A program made the translations under genes and the position numbers. Of a DNA stretch of 64,000 nucleotides, positions 27,055 to 37,317 are shown in pieces. This stretch comes from Clostridia bacterium (GTDB taxonomy: Bacteria; Bacillota_A; Clostridia; Christensenellales; Aristaeellaceae): NCBI GenBank assembly GCA_017525805.1, contig JAFXSH010000043.1:12638-76637 (forward strand), written 5' to 3'. Position 1 is the first letter of the stretch. Every line of letters starts with the position of its first letter. The notes under the pieces are model-generated. The model saw nothing but the letters and a program-made list of their open reading frames with translations. It had not been told where the DNA came from and did not search any database.

Positions 27055-28094
27055 GTGCCATAAATGATTTTTTGTACAACGTGCTGGTGGGCATCAACAG
27101 CGTGATTGGCAATTACGGCGTGTCCATCATCGTGTTTACCATGCTGATCCGCATGATCTGCATGCCCTTTGACTACAAGAGCCGCAAGGGCATGCGCAAA
27201 ATGAGCACCATCCAGCCCAAGCTGAACGAGCTGCAGCGGAAATACGGCAATGACAAGCAGAAATTCCAGCAGAAGCAGGCGGAATTGATGCGCAAAGAAG
27301 GCTACAATCCCCTGTCCGGCTGCCTGCCGCTGCTTTTGACCTGGCCCATCATGATCGCCATGTTCAGCGCCATGCGTGTCATCGCCAATGAACAGCTTGC
27401 CATGCAGGCGTTCCGGTATCTGGCGGGGGAGACGCAGATCGTGACCGCTGCGGAGCGGTTCCTGTGGGTCAAGAATATCTGGATGACGGATTCCTTCTTT
27501 ACGCCCGTGGTGCCCACGGCCCAGGCCCTGAACCAATTGACGGCGGACGTGTGGCAGAAGGCCTATAACCTGCTTTCCGAAAGCCAGGTGCAGGCCATCG
27601 CCCAGAATATCGCCCTGGTTTCCGAAAGCGCCCTGGACTTCGGCGCCAGCACGTATCAGGCCAGCGTGCAGAACATCATCACCGCCTTGGGCCAGGTGCC
27701 CGCTTATGTTGCGGCTGTGGAGCCTGTGGCGGGCTGGAGCGGCCTGAATTTCTATCTGTTTTCCATTACGCTGTACCAGCAGTATAACGGCATGCTGCTG
27801 CTGCCGATCCTGGCCGGCGTATCCCAGGTGCTCCAATACAAGTTCAATCCCGCCATGCAGGATCAGAACCAGACTGCTGCCAACGGTCAGGGTCAGGGCA
27901 TGGGCAACTTCATGAAGTATTTCTTCCCCATCCTGTCCGTGTTCTGGTGCTTGACCTCTAACGCGGCGTTTGCCGTGTATTGGGTGGCGTCCACCGTGAT
28001 CATGTGGATCCAGAGCGTGCTGATCACCAAATACCTGGAAAAGAAGGATAAGGAACAAGCGCAGGCTGTTGCCGGAGAGGGGTCTATAAAATAA
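27051..28094 (+). CDS. yidC: membrane protein insertase YidC/SpoIIIJ
   Basis: A 347-residue insertase of the YidC/Oxa1/Alb3 family. It has a first helix ([19 protein letters not shown]), a charged hairpin with [19 protein letters not shown], and the helix group [20 protein letters not shown]. The C-terminal helices include [19 protein letters not shown]. Between the second and third core helices there is an unusually long loop of about 110 residues (roughly 118-230) without hydrophobic helices. Translation starts at TTG, ten bases after AGGAGGG. It lacks a lipobox at the N-terminus. Confidence 0.95.
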   Translation: MSAINDFLYNVLVGINSVIGNYGVSIIVFTMLIRMICMPFDYKSRKGMRKMSTIQPKLNELQRKYGNDKQKFQQKQAELMRKEGYNPLSGCLPLLLTWPIMIAMFSAMRVIANEQLAMQAFRYLAGETQIVTAAERFLWVKNIWMTDSFFTPVVPTAQALNQLTADVWQKAYNLLSESQVQAIAQNIALVSESALDFGASTYQASVQNIITALGQVPAYVAAVEPVAGWSGLNFYLFSITLYQQYNGMLLLPILAGVSQVLQYKFNPAMQDQNQTAANGQGQGMGNFMKYFFPILSVFWCLTSNAAFAVYWVASTVIMWIQSVLITKYLEKKDKEQAQAVAGEGSIK

Positions 28095-29032
28095 TGAAAG
28101 ATTACGTAGTATCCGCCCGCACGATTGAAGAAGCTGTTTCCCAGGGCCTGGAGCATTTAGGCGTTTCCATCAGCGATGTAAAGGTGGATGTGATCGAGGA
28201 AGGCAGCAAGGGTCTGTTCGGCCTGTTTGGCTCCCGTCCCGCGAAGGTCCGGCTCACGCTGATGGAAGAGGAACAGCCGGTTGAAAACGTTGCCCGTTCG
28301 ATCCTGGCCGACGTGATGAACGAGGAAGCGCCCAAGCAGCAGCCCAAGGCGGAAAAGTTCGCCGTAAAGCAGGAAAACGCTGCTGCTGAAAAGCCTGAAA
28401 AAGCCGCAAAGAGCCCCAAAACCGCTAAGGCGAAAAAGGAACAGGCCGAAGGCGAAGAAGCGGAAAAGCCCGCTCCCAAGCCCAGGAAGCCCCGGGAACC
28501 CAAGGCTGCCAAAGCTCCCAAGGAACCCAAGGAGCCGGTGGAAGCGAAGGAAATCGTTCCCGCTGAACAGGCGGATCGTGCCACCGCTGCCGGACGTGCC
28601 CAGGAATTCCTGCAGGAACTGACCCAGCTGATGGGTGTGAACGTATCCGTAGCCGTAGCAACGGATGAAGAAGGCAACGTGCGCGTGAACATGGATGGGG
28701 ATACCTTGGGCATCCTGATCGGACGCCGGGGCGAAACCCTGGACGCCTTGCAGTATCTCACCAGTCTGCGGGTAAACCGGGGCCAGAGCAACTACACCCG
28801 CGTGACCCTGGATACCGAAGGATACCGCGCGAAGCGGGAAGAAGCTTTGGTGCGCCTGGCGAACCGGATGGCCAACCGCGCCCAGAAGACGGGCCGCAAG
28901 GTGAGCTTGGAGCCCATGAATCCTTACGAGCGCCGCATCCTTCACAGCGCCCTGCAGGATCATCCCACCGTCACCACCCATTCCGAAGGCGAAGAACCCA
29001 ACCGGCATGTGGTGATCTCCCTGAAAAACTGA
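28094..29032 (+). CDS. khpB: RNA-binding protein KhpB (Jag)
   Basis: A 312-residue protein with the Jag_N domain (about 1-52), a long Lys/Glu/Pro/Ala-rich linker (about 75-160), a KH domain (LGILIGRRGETLDALQYLTS) and a C-terminal R3H domain ending in the EGEEPNRHVVI motif. KhpB binds many RNAs and affects cell elongation and, in Bacillus, sporulation. The ATG shares one base with the yidC stop. It ends the operon before a strong terminator. Confidence 0.95.
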   Translation: MKDYVVSARTIEEAVSQGLEHLGVSISDVKVDVIEEGSKGLFGLFGSRPAKVRLTLMEEEQPVENVARSILADVMNEEAPKQQPKAEKFAVKQENAAAEKPEKAAKSPKTAKAKKEQAEGEEAEKPAPKPRKPREPKAAKAPKEPKEPVEAKEIVPAEQADRATAAGRAQEFLQELTQLMGVNVSVAVATDEEGNVRVNMDGDTLGILIGRRGETLDALQYLTSLRVNRGQSNYTRVTLDTEGYRAKREEALVRLANRMANRAQKTGRKVSLEPMNPYERRILHSALQDHPTVTTHSEGEEPNRHVVISLKN

Positions 29033-29050
29033 TCGATGATCTATGACTTG

Positions 29051-29079
29051 CTTCCCGGCAAAGCGCCGGGAAGTTTTTT
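29051..29079 (+). terminator. rho-independent terminator of the rpmH operon
   Basis: CTTCCCGGC, a five-base loop, GCCGGGAAG and six T residues: a textbook terminator. Confidence 0.93.
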
Positions 29080-29084
29080 CATGC

Positions 29085-29110
29085 AAAAATACTGCCGCTT
29101 GCAGCGGCAG
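29085..29110 (-). terminator. terminator of the VanW gene
   Basis: On the minus strand CTGCCGCT, loop GCA, AGCGGCAG, then TATTTTT. It faces the rpmH-operon terminator. Confidence 0.85.
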
Positions 29111-29130
29111 CAAAAGAGAAAGCGATTCGG

Positions 29131-30618
29131 TTAGCGGTCCATGGTTCCCGTCAGGTACAGATTGCCGCGGGCTTTGCATTCATCCCGGCTGACGAATTTC
29201 TCGGAAATCAATTCGCCGTTCTGCCATTTTTGCAGGTAGGTTTCATTGATTACGCCATCCCGGGCTTTTCGCACCAGATAAGGTTCCTCGTCTTTATAGG
29301 TAACGTAGGTATGATCCGTATCTTTCTCGTAGGTATCCGACAGGGGAGCGGGGATCGTTTCCACCGTTTCGGTGCGCAGGGAATAGCTGATGCCGTCGCC
29401 TAAACTGGGACCGTAGATGCGGACCTCGCATTCGTATTTGTTCTTTTTCACTTCCCGCACGTGGGCGGTAATGTAGATACTGCCGGTGCTGTTATTGCGG
29501 AGCACCAGATCATGCCTGCCATACACCACGGTGGCGTCCTGACCGAAAACGGTATAAGACACGGGATCGGAATGGGAAATGCGGCTGACGATTTCCAGGT
29601 TGGATTGCAGCGCCGCCAAATACAGGGTGGTGCTTGCCTGGCATACGCCGCCGCCCACGCCCAACTTTTCCCGGCCCAGCTCGTATTCAATGGCGTATTT
29701 GTAGCCGTTTTTCAGGGTGCGGTCCAGCGTAACGGTATTGAAGCTGAGCTTTTTGCCCGGTTCCACGATCTGCCCGTTAATGCGGGAAAAGGCGGTGCGG
29801 ATGTTGTCGGTGCGGTCGGCGGTGGAGGTGGAGGAAACGGGCGTGGTGGCTTCGTGGAGCAAAGCGACCTGGCTGCGGATCTCCGCCGTTTTCACCTTGG
29901 CGGGGACCTCGGTGGGCCGTACCTCCAGGGAGCCGCTTTGAGCGGAGGCTGCCATGGCCAGAATCTCGTTTTTCAAGTTCTCCGTGTCCAGCGTGGAGCC
30001 GGGAATATCGCCCTGGATCAGGAACGGATCGTTCTGATCAGGATAAAATCCCACCAGGTAAGCATCCACCGGATCATAGGTCAATTGTTCCTGAATCTGG
30101 CTCAGTATGTGATCCAGCCGTTCTTCCTTTAAATCGCTCGCGGTGGTATAAGCATAGACGGGCGCCGCGGCCAGCGCATCCAATTGCGACTTTCTCTCGT
30201 CCAGGGTGCCTGTTTTGCCTTTTTTATACAAATTCTCCAGCAGGGAGTAAACGGAGCCGATATCGGTGGAGATTTCCAAATCAGCGTAGCTCAGGGTGTA
30301 AAACACGTGGTTTTGATAAGTCAGGGACAGGCTCCAGCTGTTTTCGCGGGCCTTGATCTGCTGCACTACGGCGTCGATGCCCTCCTGCGCCGTTAAGCCG
30401 CCCAGGGAAATGCCGTCAACATAAATGTTTGGAAGAAAAACCTGCTGATAGGGCGCTAATTCCGCCGCCAGTGTATTCTGACGGTTTCTTTCCTGGGTAT
30501 ATTGATAAAGCGTGTAACCGCTCGCCAACGCGGCGCATAATGCCGCCGCGATGATCACGATCAGCAGCGCTTTGCTTTTCTTTTTCTTTGGCGGCTGATA
30601 GCCTTGCTGGAAATTCAT
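29131..30618 (-). CDS. VanW family protein with peptidoglycan-binding-like domain
   Basis: A 495-residue protein anchored by one N-terminal helix (KALLIVIIAAALCAALASGYT), so most of it is outside. A PG_binding_4-like domain (about 60-210, with the IYVDGISLGGLTAQEGIDAV pattern) is followed by a VanW domain (about 265-400) with FSRINGQIVEPGKKLSFN and the cysteine motif GVGGGVCQASTTLYLAAL. A small C-terminal G5-like tail follows. VanW occurs in some vancomycin clusters, but proteins of this type are widespread in Clostridia without resistance; a cell-wall role is likely. Confidence 0.9.
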   Translation of the reverse strand: MNFQQGYQPPKKKKSKALLIVIIAAALCAALASGYTLYQYTQERNRQNTLAAELAPYQQVFLPNIYVDGISLGGLTAQEGIDAVVQQIKARENSWSLSLTYQNHVFYTLSYADLEISTDIGSVYSLLENLYKKGKTGTLDERKSQLDALAAAPVYAYTTASDLKEERLDHILSQIQEQLTYDPVDAYLVGFYPDQNDPFLIQGDIPGSTLDTENLKNEILAMAASAQSGSLEVRPTEVPAKVKTAEIRSQVALLHEATTPVSSTSTADRTDNIRTAFSRINGQIVEPGKKLSFNTVTLDRTLKNGYKYAIEYELGREKLGVGGGVCQASTTLYLAALQSNLEIVSRISHSDPVSYTVFGQDATVVYGRHDLVLRNNSTGSIYITAHVREVKKNKYECEVRIYGPSLGDGISYSLRTETVETIPAPLSDTYEKDTDHTYVTYKDEEPYLVRKARDGVINETYLQKWQNGELISEKFVSRDECKARGNLYLTGTMDR

Positions 30619-30711
30619 GTCCGTTCTCCTTAAAGCGCGAATTGCCCTTTTGATTCGGTCGGCGTTCCGTGAACGTCATTTCCGCCGCCGTCAAAAGGAC
30701 AAAGCGCGTTT

Positions 30712-31560
30712 TTATGGTGCGTAAGCTGATTTTGCTGTCCGGTACAGCGCCCAGGCGTCGTCGCAGGCGTTTGGCCAAAAGTCGGCTGTTTCGCCGATCT
30801 GGCCGTGGCTGGATGTTCCGTCGTGGAAATCGCTGCCGCCGGTCACAAGCAACCCGCGCTGTCGAGCAAGCCTGTCCCAATAGGGATAGTTGCCCTGATT
30901 GGCGGGATGATAGACTTCCAGGCCCCGCAGCCCCGAATCCTGCCATACCTTCAGCATGGGCAGCAGCTTTTCCAAGGGCCATCGGATCAGACCGGGATGC
31001 GCCAGCACGGGCACAGCGCCGCGATCCCGCAGCAGGGAAATAGCCTGGCTGGCGGTCATGGAGGCGCGGGGCAGATAAGCGGGCCTGCCTTTCCCCAAGT
31101 ACTGGTCAAATGCCTGCTGCACGCTTTCCACAAAGCCCCGTTCCATCATCGCCCGGGCCAGATGGGGCCGCCCCAAGCTGCTTCCCGCGCTGGTTACCAC
31201 TTCCTCTATGGGAAGCTCCATTCCTAAGGCTTTCAATTTGGTGGCCATGGCAAGAATGCGGTTCCGCCGGTCCTGGGCAGCCTGGGCCAAGCAGGCGGTG
31301 AGCACCTCATCGCCGTACCTGACGCCGTAACCTAAGATATGGATTTCGTCGTCGCCCTCCGTGCTGATTTCCACCCCCGGCAGAAAGGCCAAACCCCGGT
31401 CGTAAGCGGCGTCGGCAGCCTGCGGGAGGGCGTCCAGGGTATCATGATCCGTGACGGAGAAAAAAGTAACGTTGGCGCGCTGCACCAGCCGGGCAATTTG
31501 AAAGGCGTCAAAAAGCCCGTCGGAGGCGGTGGTATGCAGGTGCAGGTCAGGCCGGATCAT
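30712..31560 (-). CDS. PHP-domain phosphoesterase
   Basis: A 282-residue PHP protein. The metal-binding motifs are present: [11 protein letters not shown] near residue 5, [27 protein letters not shown] and GGSDFHDG. Close relatives hydrolyse 3',5'-bisphosphonucleosides or trim RNA ends (YciV/TrpH type). The start overlaps the ftsH stop by four bases, so it is translated after FtsH. The exact substrate is not predictable. Confidence 0.93.
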   Translation of the reverse strand: MIRPDLHLHTTASDGLFDAFQIARLVQRANVTFFSVTDHDTLDALPQAADAAYDRGLAFLPGVEISTEGDDEIHILGYGVRYGDEVLTACLAQAAQDRRNRILAMATKLKALGMELPIEEVVTSAGSSLGRPHLARAMMERGFVESVQQAFDQYLGKGRPAYLPRASMTASQAISLLRDRGAVPVLAHPGLIRWPLEKLLPMLKVWQDSGLRGLEVYHPANQGNYPYWDRLARQRGLLVTGGSDFHDGTSSHGQIGETADFWPNACDDAWALYRTAKSAYAP

Positions 31561-33491
31561 TCTTGGGTTTCCTCCATGGCAGGCTCCGATCCTGCCTCTT
31601 GTGTCTGTTCAGGCAGGGAGGAAGGGTCGGGCGCGTCGATAAACGCCACGAAATCCTCCCGGGACAGGGTTTCTTTTTCGATCAACAGCTGGGCCAAGCC
31701 TTCCAGCTTTTCCTGATGTTCTTTCAGGGTGTTCATGGATAGTTCATAGCAGGAACGCAGCAGATCGCCCACCTCGCGGTCGATGGCGGCGGCGGTTTCC
31801 TCACTGAATTCGCGGTTCTGGGCAAAGCTATTGCCCAAGAATACTTCCTGTTCGCTGTCCAGGAAGATGGTGCCGATTTTTTCGCTCATACCGTAGCGGG
31901 TCACCATAGCACGGCAGATGCTGGTAGCATGCTGCAAATCGCTCTGCGCTCCGGTATAGATATCGTTGAAAATCAGCTTTTCCGCCGCGTGGCCGCCCAA
32001 GCTCATAGCGGTGCGCTGCAAAAGCTGGCTGCGGCTGATATTATCCAGCTCCTTGCTGGGCAGGGACAGGGTAAAGCCGCCCGCGCCGCCGCGAGGAACC
32101 ACGGTGATGGTGTGCACATCATCGCACAGGGGCAGGTAATGGCCCACGATGGCGTGGCCCGCTTCGTGATAGGCCACCAGCTTGCGGTCTTCTTCCAGCA
32201 CCTTGTGACTCTTCTTTTCGGGTCCCATCTGGATGCGTTCCACAGCCTCGATCAGATGCGCCTGGGTGATGACGGTTTGCTTTTCCCTGGCTGCCTGGAT
32301 GGCGCCCTCGTTCATGATGTTTTCCAGGTCCGCGCCGGTGGCGTAAGGCGTGCGCTTGGCGATGTTTTCCAGGTCCACGTCCTCTCCCAGGGGCTTGCCC
32401 TTGGAATGTACTTTCAGGATGGCGACGCGGCCATTGATATCGGGATAATTTACCGTCACCTGGCGGTCAAAACGACCGGGACGCAGCAAAGCGGGGTCTA
32501 AGATATCCCGCCGGTTGGTGGCGGCCATCACGATCACACCTTCATTGGTGGAGAAGCCGTCCATTTCCACCAAAAGCTGGTTCAGGGTCTGTTCCCGTTC
32601 GTCGTGTCCGCCGCCCAAGCCCGCGCCACGGTGACGGCCTACGGCGTCGATTTCGTCGATGAACACGATGCTGGGGGCGTTGCGCTTGGCCTGCTCAAAC
32701 AAATCGCGCACGCGGCTGGCGCCGACACCCACGAACATTTCCACAAAGTCCGAACCGGAAATGGAGAAGAAGGGCACGTTGGCTTCTCCAGCCACGGCCT
32801 TGGCCAGCAGCGTTTTGCCTGTGCCGGGAGGACCCACAAGCAGCACGCCCTTGGGAATGCGCGCGCCAAGGTCCACATAATGCTTGGGATTTTTCAGGAA
32901 ATCCACGATTTCCTTCAGTTCTTCCTTTTCTTCCTCCGCGCCGGCCACCTGGGCGAAAGTCACCTTGTTTTTGCTGGGGTCCACCATGGCGGCCCGGGAT
33001 TTGCCAAAATTCATCACCCGGCCGCCGCCGCCGGTCTGCTGGCGCATGATGTACCACCACATGACCATCAGCAGCACCACGGGGATCAGATAAGGCAGCA
33101 GTTCCAGATACCAGGGTGTCGTGACGGGAGCGAGATATTCGATCTCAAAGGTCAAATCCTCAACAGACACGATATCGATGTCCTTGCCCAGCTCGTTTGC
33201 TCTTAAAGTGAGCACGGTATCATAAAAATCCGGGCCAATGGTAGTTTCAAAATCGTAAGCGCGGGAGGGATAATCGGAACGGGAAATACGGCTGTCCTTC
33301 AGTCGCCCCACCAGGTTATATCCGCGGATGGATACCCGGTCGATTTCTCCTTTTTCGATCATTTGCAGCAAGTCGGGATACTCGATGCGCTTGTCTACCG
33401 TGTTGGTCCCGCCGGACAAAACCACGATCAGGAAAATAAAGGCGGCGATCATGATAACGTAGCCGATCAGCCCACGAGATACTTTTCGCAA
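31557..33491 (-). CDS. ftsH: ATP-dependent zinc metalloprotease FtsH
   Basis: A 644-residue membrane protease that degrades misfolded and regulatory membrane proteins. It has helices near 10-28 and 128-148, an AAA+ domain with Walker A GPPGTGKT at 220-227 and Walker B VFIDEI near 276-281, the second region of homology with [19 protein letters not shown], and the zinc site HEAGH at 442-446. The TTG start is eight bases after AGGAGG. It lies in the conserved order tilS-hpt-ftsH. Confidence 0.97.
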   Translation of the reverse strand: MRKVSRGLIGYVIMIAAFIFLIVVLSGGTNTVDKRIEYPDLLQMIEKGEIDRVSIRGYNLVGRLKDSRISRSDYPSRAYDFETTIGPDFYDTVLTLRANELGKDIDIVSVEDLTFEIEYLAPVTTPWYLELLPYLIPVVLLMVMWWYIMRQQTGGGGRVMNFGKSRAAMVDPSKNKVTFAQVAGAEEEKEELKEIVDFLKNPKHYVDLGARIPKGVLLVGPPGTGKTLLAKAVAGEANVPFFSISGSDFVEMFVGVGASRVRDLFEQAKRNAPSIVFIDEIDAVGRHRGAGLGGGHDEREQTLNQLLVEMDGFSTNEGVIVMAATNRRDILDPALLRPGRFDRQVTVNYPDINGRVAILKVHSKGKPLGEDVDLENIAKRTPYATGADLENIMNEGAIQAAREKQTVITQAHLIEAVERIQMGPEKKSHKVLEEDRKLVAYHEAGHAIVGHYLPLCDDVHTITVVPRGGAGGFTLSLPSKELDNISRSQLLQRTAMSLGGHAAEKLIFNDIYTGAQSDLQHATSICRAMVTRYGMSEKIGTIFLDSEQEVFLGNSFAQNREFSEETAAAIDREVGDLLRSCYELSMNTLKEHQEKLEGLAQLLIEKETLSREDFVAFIDAPDPSSLPEQTQEAGSEPAMEETQE

Positions 33492-33528
33492 AATCCTGTC
33501 CTCCTAAAATTCCGTGAATCAGATAATG

Positions 33529-33537
33529 ATTATAACA
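33529..33537 (-). promoter_or_regulatory. extended -10 promoter of ftsH
   Basis: On the minus strand TGTTATAAT: a consensus -10 with the TG extension. No good -35 is found (TGTCCT at 17 bp). The leader is about 30 nt. It would let ftsH be transcribed apart from tilS-hpt. Confidence 0.6.
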
Positions 33538-33570
33538 TAAATCGCCTAAAAAGGACAGCGGTCCCGGCAC

Positions 33571-34128
33571 TTATTTTTCATAAATCCGGGGATGCAGCAC
33601 GCCGATATCCGGCAGATTGCGATATTTTTCATCAAAATCCAGGCCGTAGCCCACCACAAAGGCGTCGGGGATGTCGAAACAGGAATAGTCCACATTCAGC
33701 TCTACCCTCCGGCGGGCGGGCTTATCCAGCAATGTTACGATGGAAATAGAAGCGGCTTGCCGGTTGGCGAACACCTTTTTGAGGTAGGACAGGGTCATGC
33801 CGCTGTCCACGATATCCTCCACCAGCACCACATGCTTGCCTACCACGGGTTTGTCCAGGTCTTTGACGATCTTGACCACGCCGGTGGTTTTGGTGCTGCT
33901 TCCGTAGCTGGAAACGACCATGAAATCGGTGGTCAGGGGCAGGTCGATTTCCCGGATCAGGTCGGTGAAAAACACGCTGGCCCCTTTCAGGATGCACACG
34001 AACACCGGGCTTTCACCACGGAATTTTTCCGTCAGCTTTTGTCCCAGCTCCTTCACGGACTTGGCGATTTCTTCCCGGGTCACCAGGATTTTTTCCAGAT
34101 CCTGATACAGTACGGCGTTGGTATCCAT
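33571..34128 (-). CDS. hpt: hypoxanthine phosphoribosyltransferase
   Basis: This 185-residue enzyme salvages hypoxanthine (and guanine) with phosphoribosyl pyrophosphate. The PRPP loop is VLVEDIVDSGMTLSYL, with VCILKGASVFFTDLIR and YSCFDIPDAFVVGYGLD as further family marks. The start at 34128 has TAGGAG seven bases upstream; 23 upstream codons in the open frame overlap tilS and are not used. It follows tilS by 10 bp. Confidence 0.96.
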   Translation of the reverse strand: MDTNAVLYQDLEKILVTREEIAKSVKELGQKLTEKFRGESPVFVCILKGASVFFTDLIREIDLPLTTDFMVVSSYGSSTKTTGVVKIVKDLDKPVVGKHVVLVEDIVDSGMTLSYLKKVFANRQAASISIVTLLDKPARRRVELNVDYSCFDIPDAFVVGYGLDFDEKYRNLPDIGVLHPRIYEK

Positions 34129-34138
34129 TCCTTTTCTC

Positions 34139-35476
34139 CTATCTATCGTTATTTTGAACGGGCACGCAGGATTTTTCACCCGGCAGGAATCCTTCATAAG
34201 TGATCAGCACGGCGTCGTCCCCAGGAGTGACCCGGGCCGCCTCGGCCGCGCCCACGCCGATGGCCCAAACGACCTTATCACCCACGCACAGCAAGGGAAC
34301 ATAGCGGCGGAAGGGGCGGGGAATCTTTTTATCCACGAAATAATCCTGCATGGACTTGCTTCCTTCAGCGCCCAGCGGATGAATTCTGTCGCCTGGCTGC
34401 GTAAAGCGCAGGCTGCACTGCTCATACACGCTTTTTTTCATGGCTTGCGACATGATTCCGTCCCCTGTTTCCCCGTTCCAGGGCTGCGCGTACAACGTGC
34501 CGGGCTCGGGCGGGATTTCCCGATCCGCCGGGGGCAGAAAATGCAGGTACTCCCTGGAACATTCCGCCCGCCAGCCCTCAGGCAGGTTCATTTTTTGGCC
34601 GGGGGAAAGGTGCATCAATCGTTCCGTGGTTTCATAGTCCAGCTTCACCGGACAGGAAAGCCGAAGCGCGTGCCGGCGTAAGGCGGGATGCAGCCGCAGA
34701 AGCGGATCATACCGAACCCACCGGCAGGGATCATGCAGGCAGGCGTTGTTCTCCCGTTCCAAAAACAGCTTCGCTTCATGGCGGAAGTAGGCTTCCTCTT
34801 CCGAAAGGATCTTAGCGGCGCGGCCCATGGCTTCCTCCGCGCGGGGGAACCGGGCCGCAACGGCGGGAAGCACCTGATGGCGAATATAATTGCGCAGGTA
34901 ATCGTCCCCGGCGTTGGTTTCATCTTCCCGCCAGGAAATGCCATTCTCCCGCAGGGCGGCGCGGATGATTTCCGGGGGTACGGACAGCCATGGACGCCAG
35001 AGAACGATCCCTTCGCCGTGTCTGGGACGCTTCGCCATGGCGGATAAGCCTCCGCCGCCGCTGCCCCGGAACAGGTGCAGCAGCATGGTTTCCGCCTGGT
35101 CCTTTCGGTGATGGGCCAGGGCCAGGATCACCGTGCCGTTTTCCAAGCATGCTTCCCGCAGGGCCGCGTAGCGGGCTATGCGGGCGGCGTCCTCGCTTTT
35201 GCCCCGCACCTGGACCCTGTATATCCGGCAGGGGACGGCTAAGTCCCGGCACATCTGTTCCACGAAAGCGGCATCCTGACCGGAAGTGGGACGCAGGCCG
35301 TGATCCACATGCGCGGCGGAAAGAAAGAACCCTTCCTGTTCCGATAAAGCGCGCAAGGCGTGCAGCAATGCCACGGAATCCGCTCCGCCGGACACCGCGG
35401 CCATTACGCGGGGAGGCGATCCTAAGGATTTCCAGGACGCGCGGACCGTTTCCAACAAAAAAAGCCAATGTTCCAT
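34139..35476 (-). CDS. tilS: tRNA(Ile)-lysidine synthase
   Basis: This 445-residue enzyme attaches lysine to the wobble cytidine of the isoleucine tRNA that reads AUA. The ATP loop SGGADS is at 29-34, with DHGLRPTSGQDAAFV, ALAHHRKDQAETMLLHLFRG and the TilS C-terminal domain (SMQDYFVDKKIPRPFR). The first in-frame ATG at 35476 has no ribosome site and lies directly below the promoter, so the message may be leaderless. First gene of tilS-hpt-ftsH. Confidence 0.95.
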   Translation of the reverse strand: MEHWLFLLETVRASWKSLGSPPRVMAAVSGGADSVALLHALRALSEQEGFFLSAAHVDHGLRPTSGQDAAFVEQMCRDLAVPCRIYRVQVRGKSEDAARIARYAALREACLENGTVILALAHHRKDQAETMLLHLFRGSGGGGLSAMAKRPRHGEGIVLWRPWLSVPPEIIRAALRENGISWREDETNAGDDYLRNYIRHQVLPAVAARFPRAEEAMGRAAKILSEEEAYFRHEAKLFLERENNACLHDPCRWVRYDPLLRLHPALRRHALRLSCPVKLDYETTERLMHLSPGQKMNLPEGWRAECSREYLHFLPPADREIPPEPGTLYAQPWNGETGDGIMSQAMKKSVYEQCSLRFTQPGDRIHPLGAEGSKSMQDYFVDKKIPRPFRRYVPLLCVGDKVVWAIGVGAAEAARVTPGDDAVLITYEGFLPGEKSCVPVQNNDR

Positions 35477-35484
35477 ACCCTGCT

Positions 35485-35513
35485 ATTGTACCCTGCAAAG
35501 GCTGGAAACGCAA
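35485..35513 (-). promoter_or_regulatory. promoter of tilS, placed for a leaderless transcript
   Basis: On the minus strand TTGCGT, 17 bp, TACAAT. Only eight bases separate the -10 from the tilS ATG, so the transcript should begin at or within two bases of the start codon. Confidence 0.6.
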
Positions 35514-35606
35514 GTGATTCTTGAGGATTTTCATATAAAATTATCATTTTTACAATGACAAAACGCGGGAATGCGCAAAACCCCGCAAAAAGGATTGTGC
35601 GCAGTA

Positions 35607-35635
35607 TTGATTTTTCCGCTGCAAGCATTTACAAT
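35607..35635 (+). promoter_or_regulatory. sigma-A promoter of the pyrophosphatase gene
   Basis: TTGATT, 17 bp, TACAAT, with a leader of about 50 nt to the ATG at 35693. Confidence 0.75.
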
Positions 35636-35692
35636 GAAGCTGTTATCAATCCTTGGCAAAGCAATCCGCCGCCAGAAAAGGGGGAGACATCC

Positions 35693-37312
35693 ATGCAGCC
35701 TACGACTTACGTATGCGGCCACCGCAATCCGGACACGGACTCTATCGTTTCCGCTATGGCGTATGCCGCCCTTTGCAATACCCTGGGCGAAAATGACTAT
35801 ATTCCCGCCCGTTTGGGCCATTTGAACGATGAAACCAGCTTCCTGCTCAAGCGCTTTGGTTTCCAGCCGCCCATCTATATCACCACCGTGCGCACCCAGG
35901 TGAAGGATATCGATTTTGACCGGCCTCCCCGCTTAGGCGGCAGCGTACCGGTGAGCCACGCCTGGGAAATCATGCAGGGAAACCCCAATCTGAGCGCGCT
36001 ACCCGTGACCCGTGAGGACGGATCGCTTCTGGGCATGATCACCGCTGGCGGTATCGCCGAAAGCGATATGCGCGCCATCGAGGTGCCTGTGCTGAAGGAC
36101 GCGCCGGTGTACAACGTGCTGTCCGCTTTGGAGGGACACGTGCTCAACCGGCATGACAACGTGTTCGATGCTATCTCCGGTGAAGTGGTGATCGCCCTGC
36201 CCACCCCCAGCGAACCCCTGCGGGGCGTGAAAGAAGGGGCCGTGGTGATCTGCGGCGAGCAGGAAAACGTGGTGGAAAAAGCGCTGGAGCTGAAAGCCAA
36301 CTGCATCATCCTGTGCCAGAGCAGCTTAGCGGAAAAATACCATGGCTATTCCTCCTCCACGTGTATCATCTCTACGCCTTACGATGCCTGGCGCACGGCG
36401 CGCATGCTGTATCAGGCCACGCCCGTGAGCCGCATCGCCAAAACAGATGAATTGGTGTGCTTCCATGAGGAAGATTTCCTGGACGACGTGCGGGACGCCG
36501 TGCTGCAGAGCCGCTACCGCAGCTATCCTGTGCTGGATCAGGACAACAAGGTGATCGGCACTTTGAGCCGCTTCCATTTGCTGCGGCCCCGGCGCAAGCG
36601 AATCGTGCTGGTGGATCATAACGAGCTGGCCCAGTCCGTATCGGGCCTGGATCAGGCGGAGCTGGTGGCGATTATCGACCATCACCGGCTGGCCGACGTG
36701 CAGACCGGGTATCCCGTGTTCATGCGCAACGAGCCCGTGGGCTCCACCACCACCATCGTAGCCACCATGTACCAGGAACACGGCCTGATGCCCAGTGAAA
36801 AAATGGCGGGCCTCATGGCGGCTGCTATCGTAAGCGACACCGTCATGTTCAAGTCGCCCACCACCACCAACCGAGACAAACGCATTGCCGAGAGGCTTTC
36901 CCGCATCGCGGGAATCGACCTGGAGGCCCTGGGCCGGGAAGTGTTCTCCGCCAGCAACGCGGACAAGGACGCGGAAACGCTGCTGAAAACGGACTTTAAG
37001 GAATTTAATATCGCCGAGCACAAAATCGGCATCAGCCAGATCACCACCATGGATTCCGCCCATATGCTGCTTCGCAAGGATGAATTCCTGGCGGAAATGG
37101 AGAAGGTGAAGAAAGAAAAGCAGTACGATATGATGCTGCTCATGATTACCGACGTGCTGCGGGAGGGCACGGAGCTGCTGTTTTTGGGCGATAAGGAAAT
37201 CATCCGTCAGGCGTTCAATATGGGCGCGATCGATGGCGGCCATGTGTTCTTAAAGGGCGTTGTTTCCCGCAAAAAGCAGATGGTGCCCGCCCTGGCGGTG
37301 CTGTGGGGTTGA
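35693..37312 (+). CDS. family II manganese-dependent inorganic pyrophosphatase with CBS and DRTGG domains
   Basis: A 539-residue cytoplasmic enzyme splitting pyrophosphate. The DHH-type catalytic motifs are CGHRNPDTDSI at the N-terminus and IIDHHRLAD in the middle, with the C-terminal DHHA2 part around FNMGAIDGGHVFLKGVVSRK. Between them are two CBS segments and a DRTGG domain (about 65-300), which in studied clostridial enzymes bind adenine nucleotides and tune activity. The start at 35693 follows GGGGGAG; 46 upstream codons of open frame cover the promoter and are excluded. Confidence 0.94.
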   Translation: MQPTTYVCGHRNPDTDSIVSAMAYAALCNTLGENDYIPARLGHLNDETSFLLKRFGFQPPIYITTVRTQVKDIDFDRPPRLGGSVPVSHAWEIMQGNPNLSALPVTREDGSLLGMITAGGIAESDMRAIEVPVLKDAPVYNVLSALEGHVLNRHDNVFDAISGEVVIALPTPSEPLRGVKEGAVVICGEQENVVEKALELKANCIILCQSSLAEKYHGYSSSTCIISTPYDAWRTARMLYQATPVSRIAKTDELVCFHEEDFLDDVRDAVLQSRYRSYPVLDQDNKVIGTLSRFHLLRPRRKRIVLVDHNELAQSVSGLDQAELVAIIDHHRLADVQTGYPVFMRNEPVGSTTTIVATMYQEHGLMPSEKMAGLMAAAIVSDTVMFKSPTTTNRDKRIAERLSRIAGIDLEALGREVFSASNADKDAETLLKTDFKEFNIAEHKIGISQITTMDSAHMLLRKDEFLAEMEKVKKEKQYDMMLLMITDVLREGTELLFLGDKEIIRQAFNMGAIDGGHVFLKGVVSRKKQMVPALAVLWG

Positions 37313-37317
37313 CGAAG

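Noticed and set aside
26880..28058. Long minus-strand open frame opposite yidD/yidC
   Set aside because: It is a shadow of high-GC coding sequence; the product is His/Gln-rich with no domain and the plus-strand genes are certain.
28157..29179. Minus-strand 340-codon frame opposite khpB
   Set aside because: Low-complexity mirror of the Lys/Ala/Pro linker of khpB; no ribosome site.
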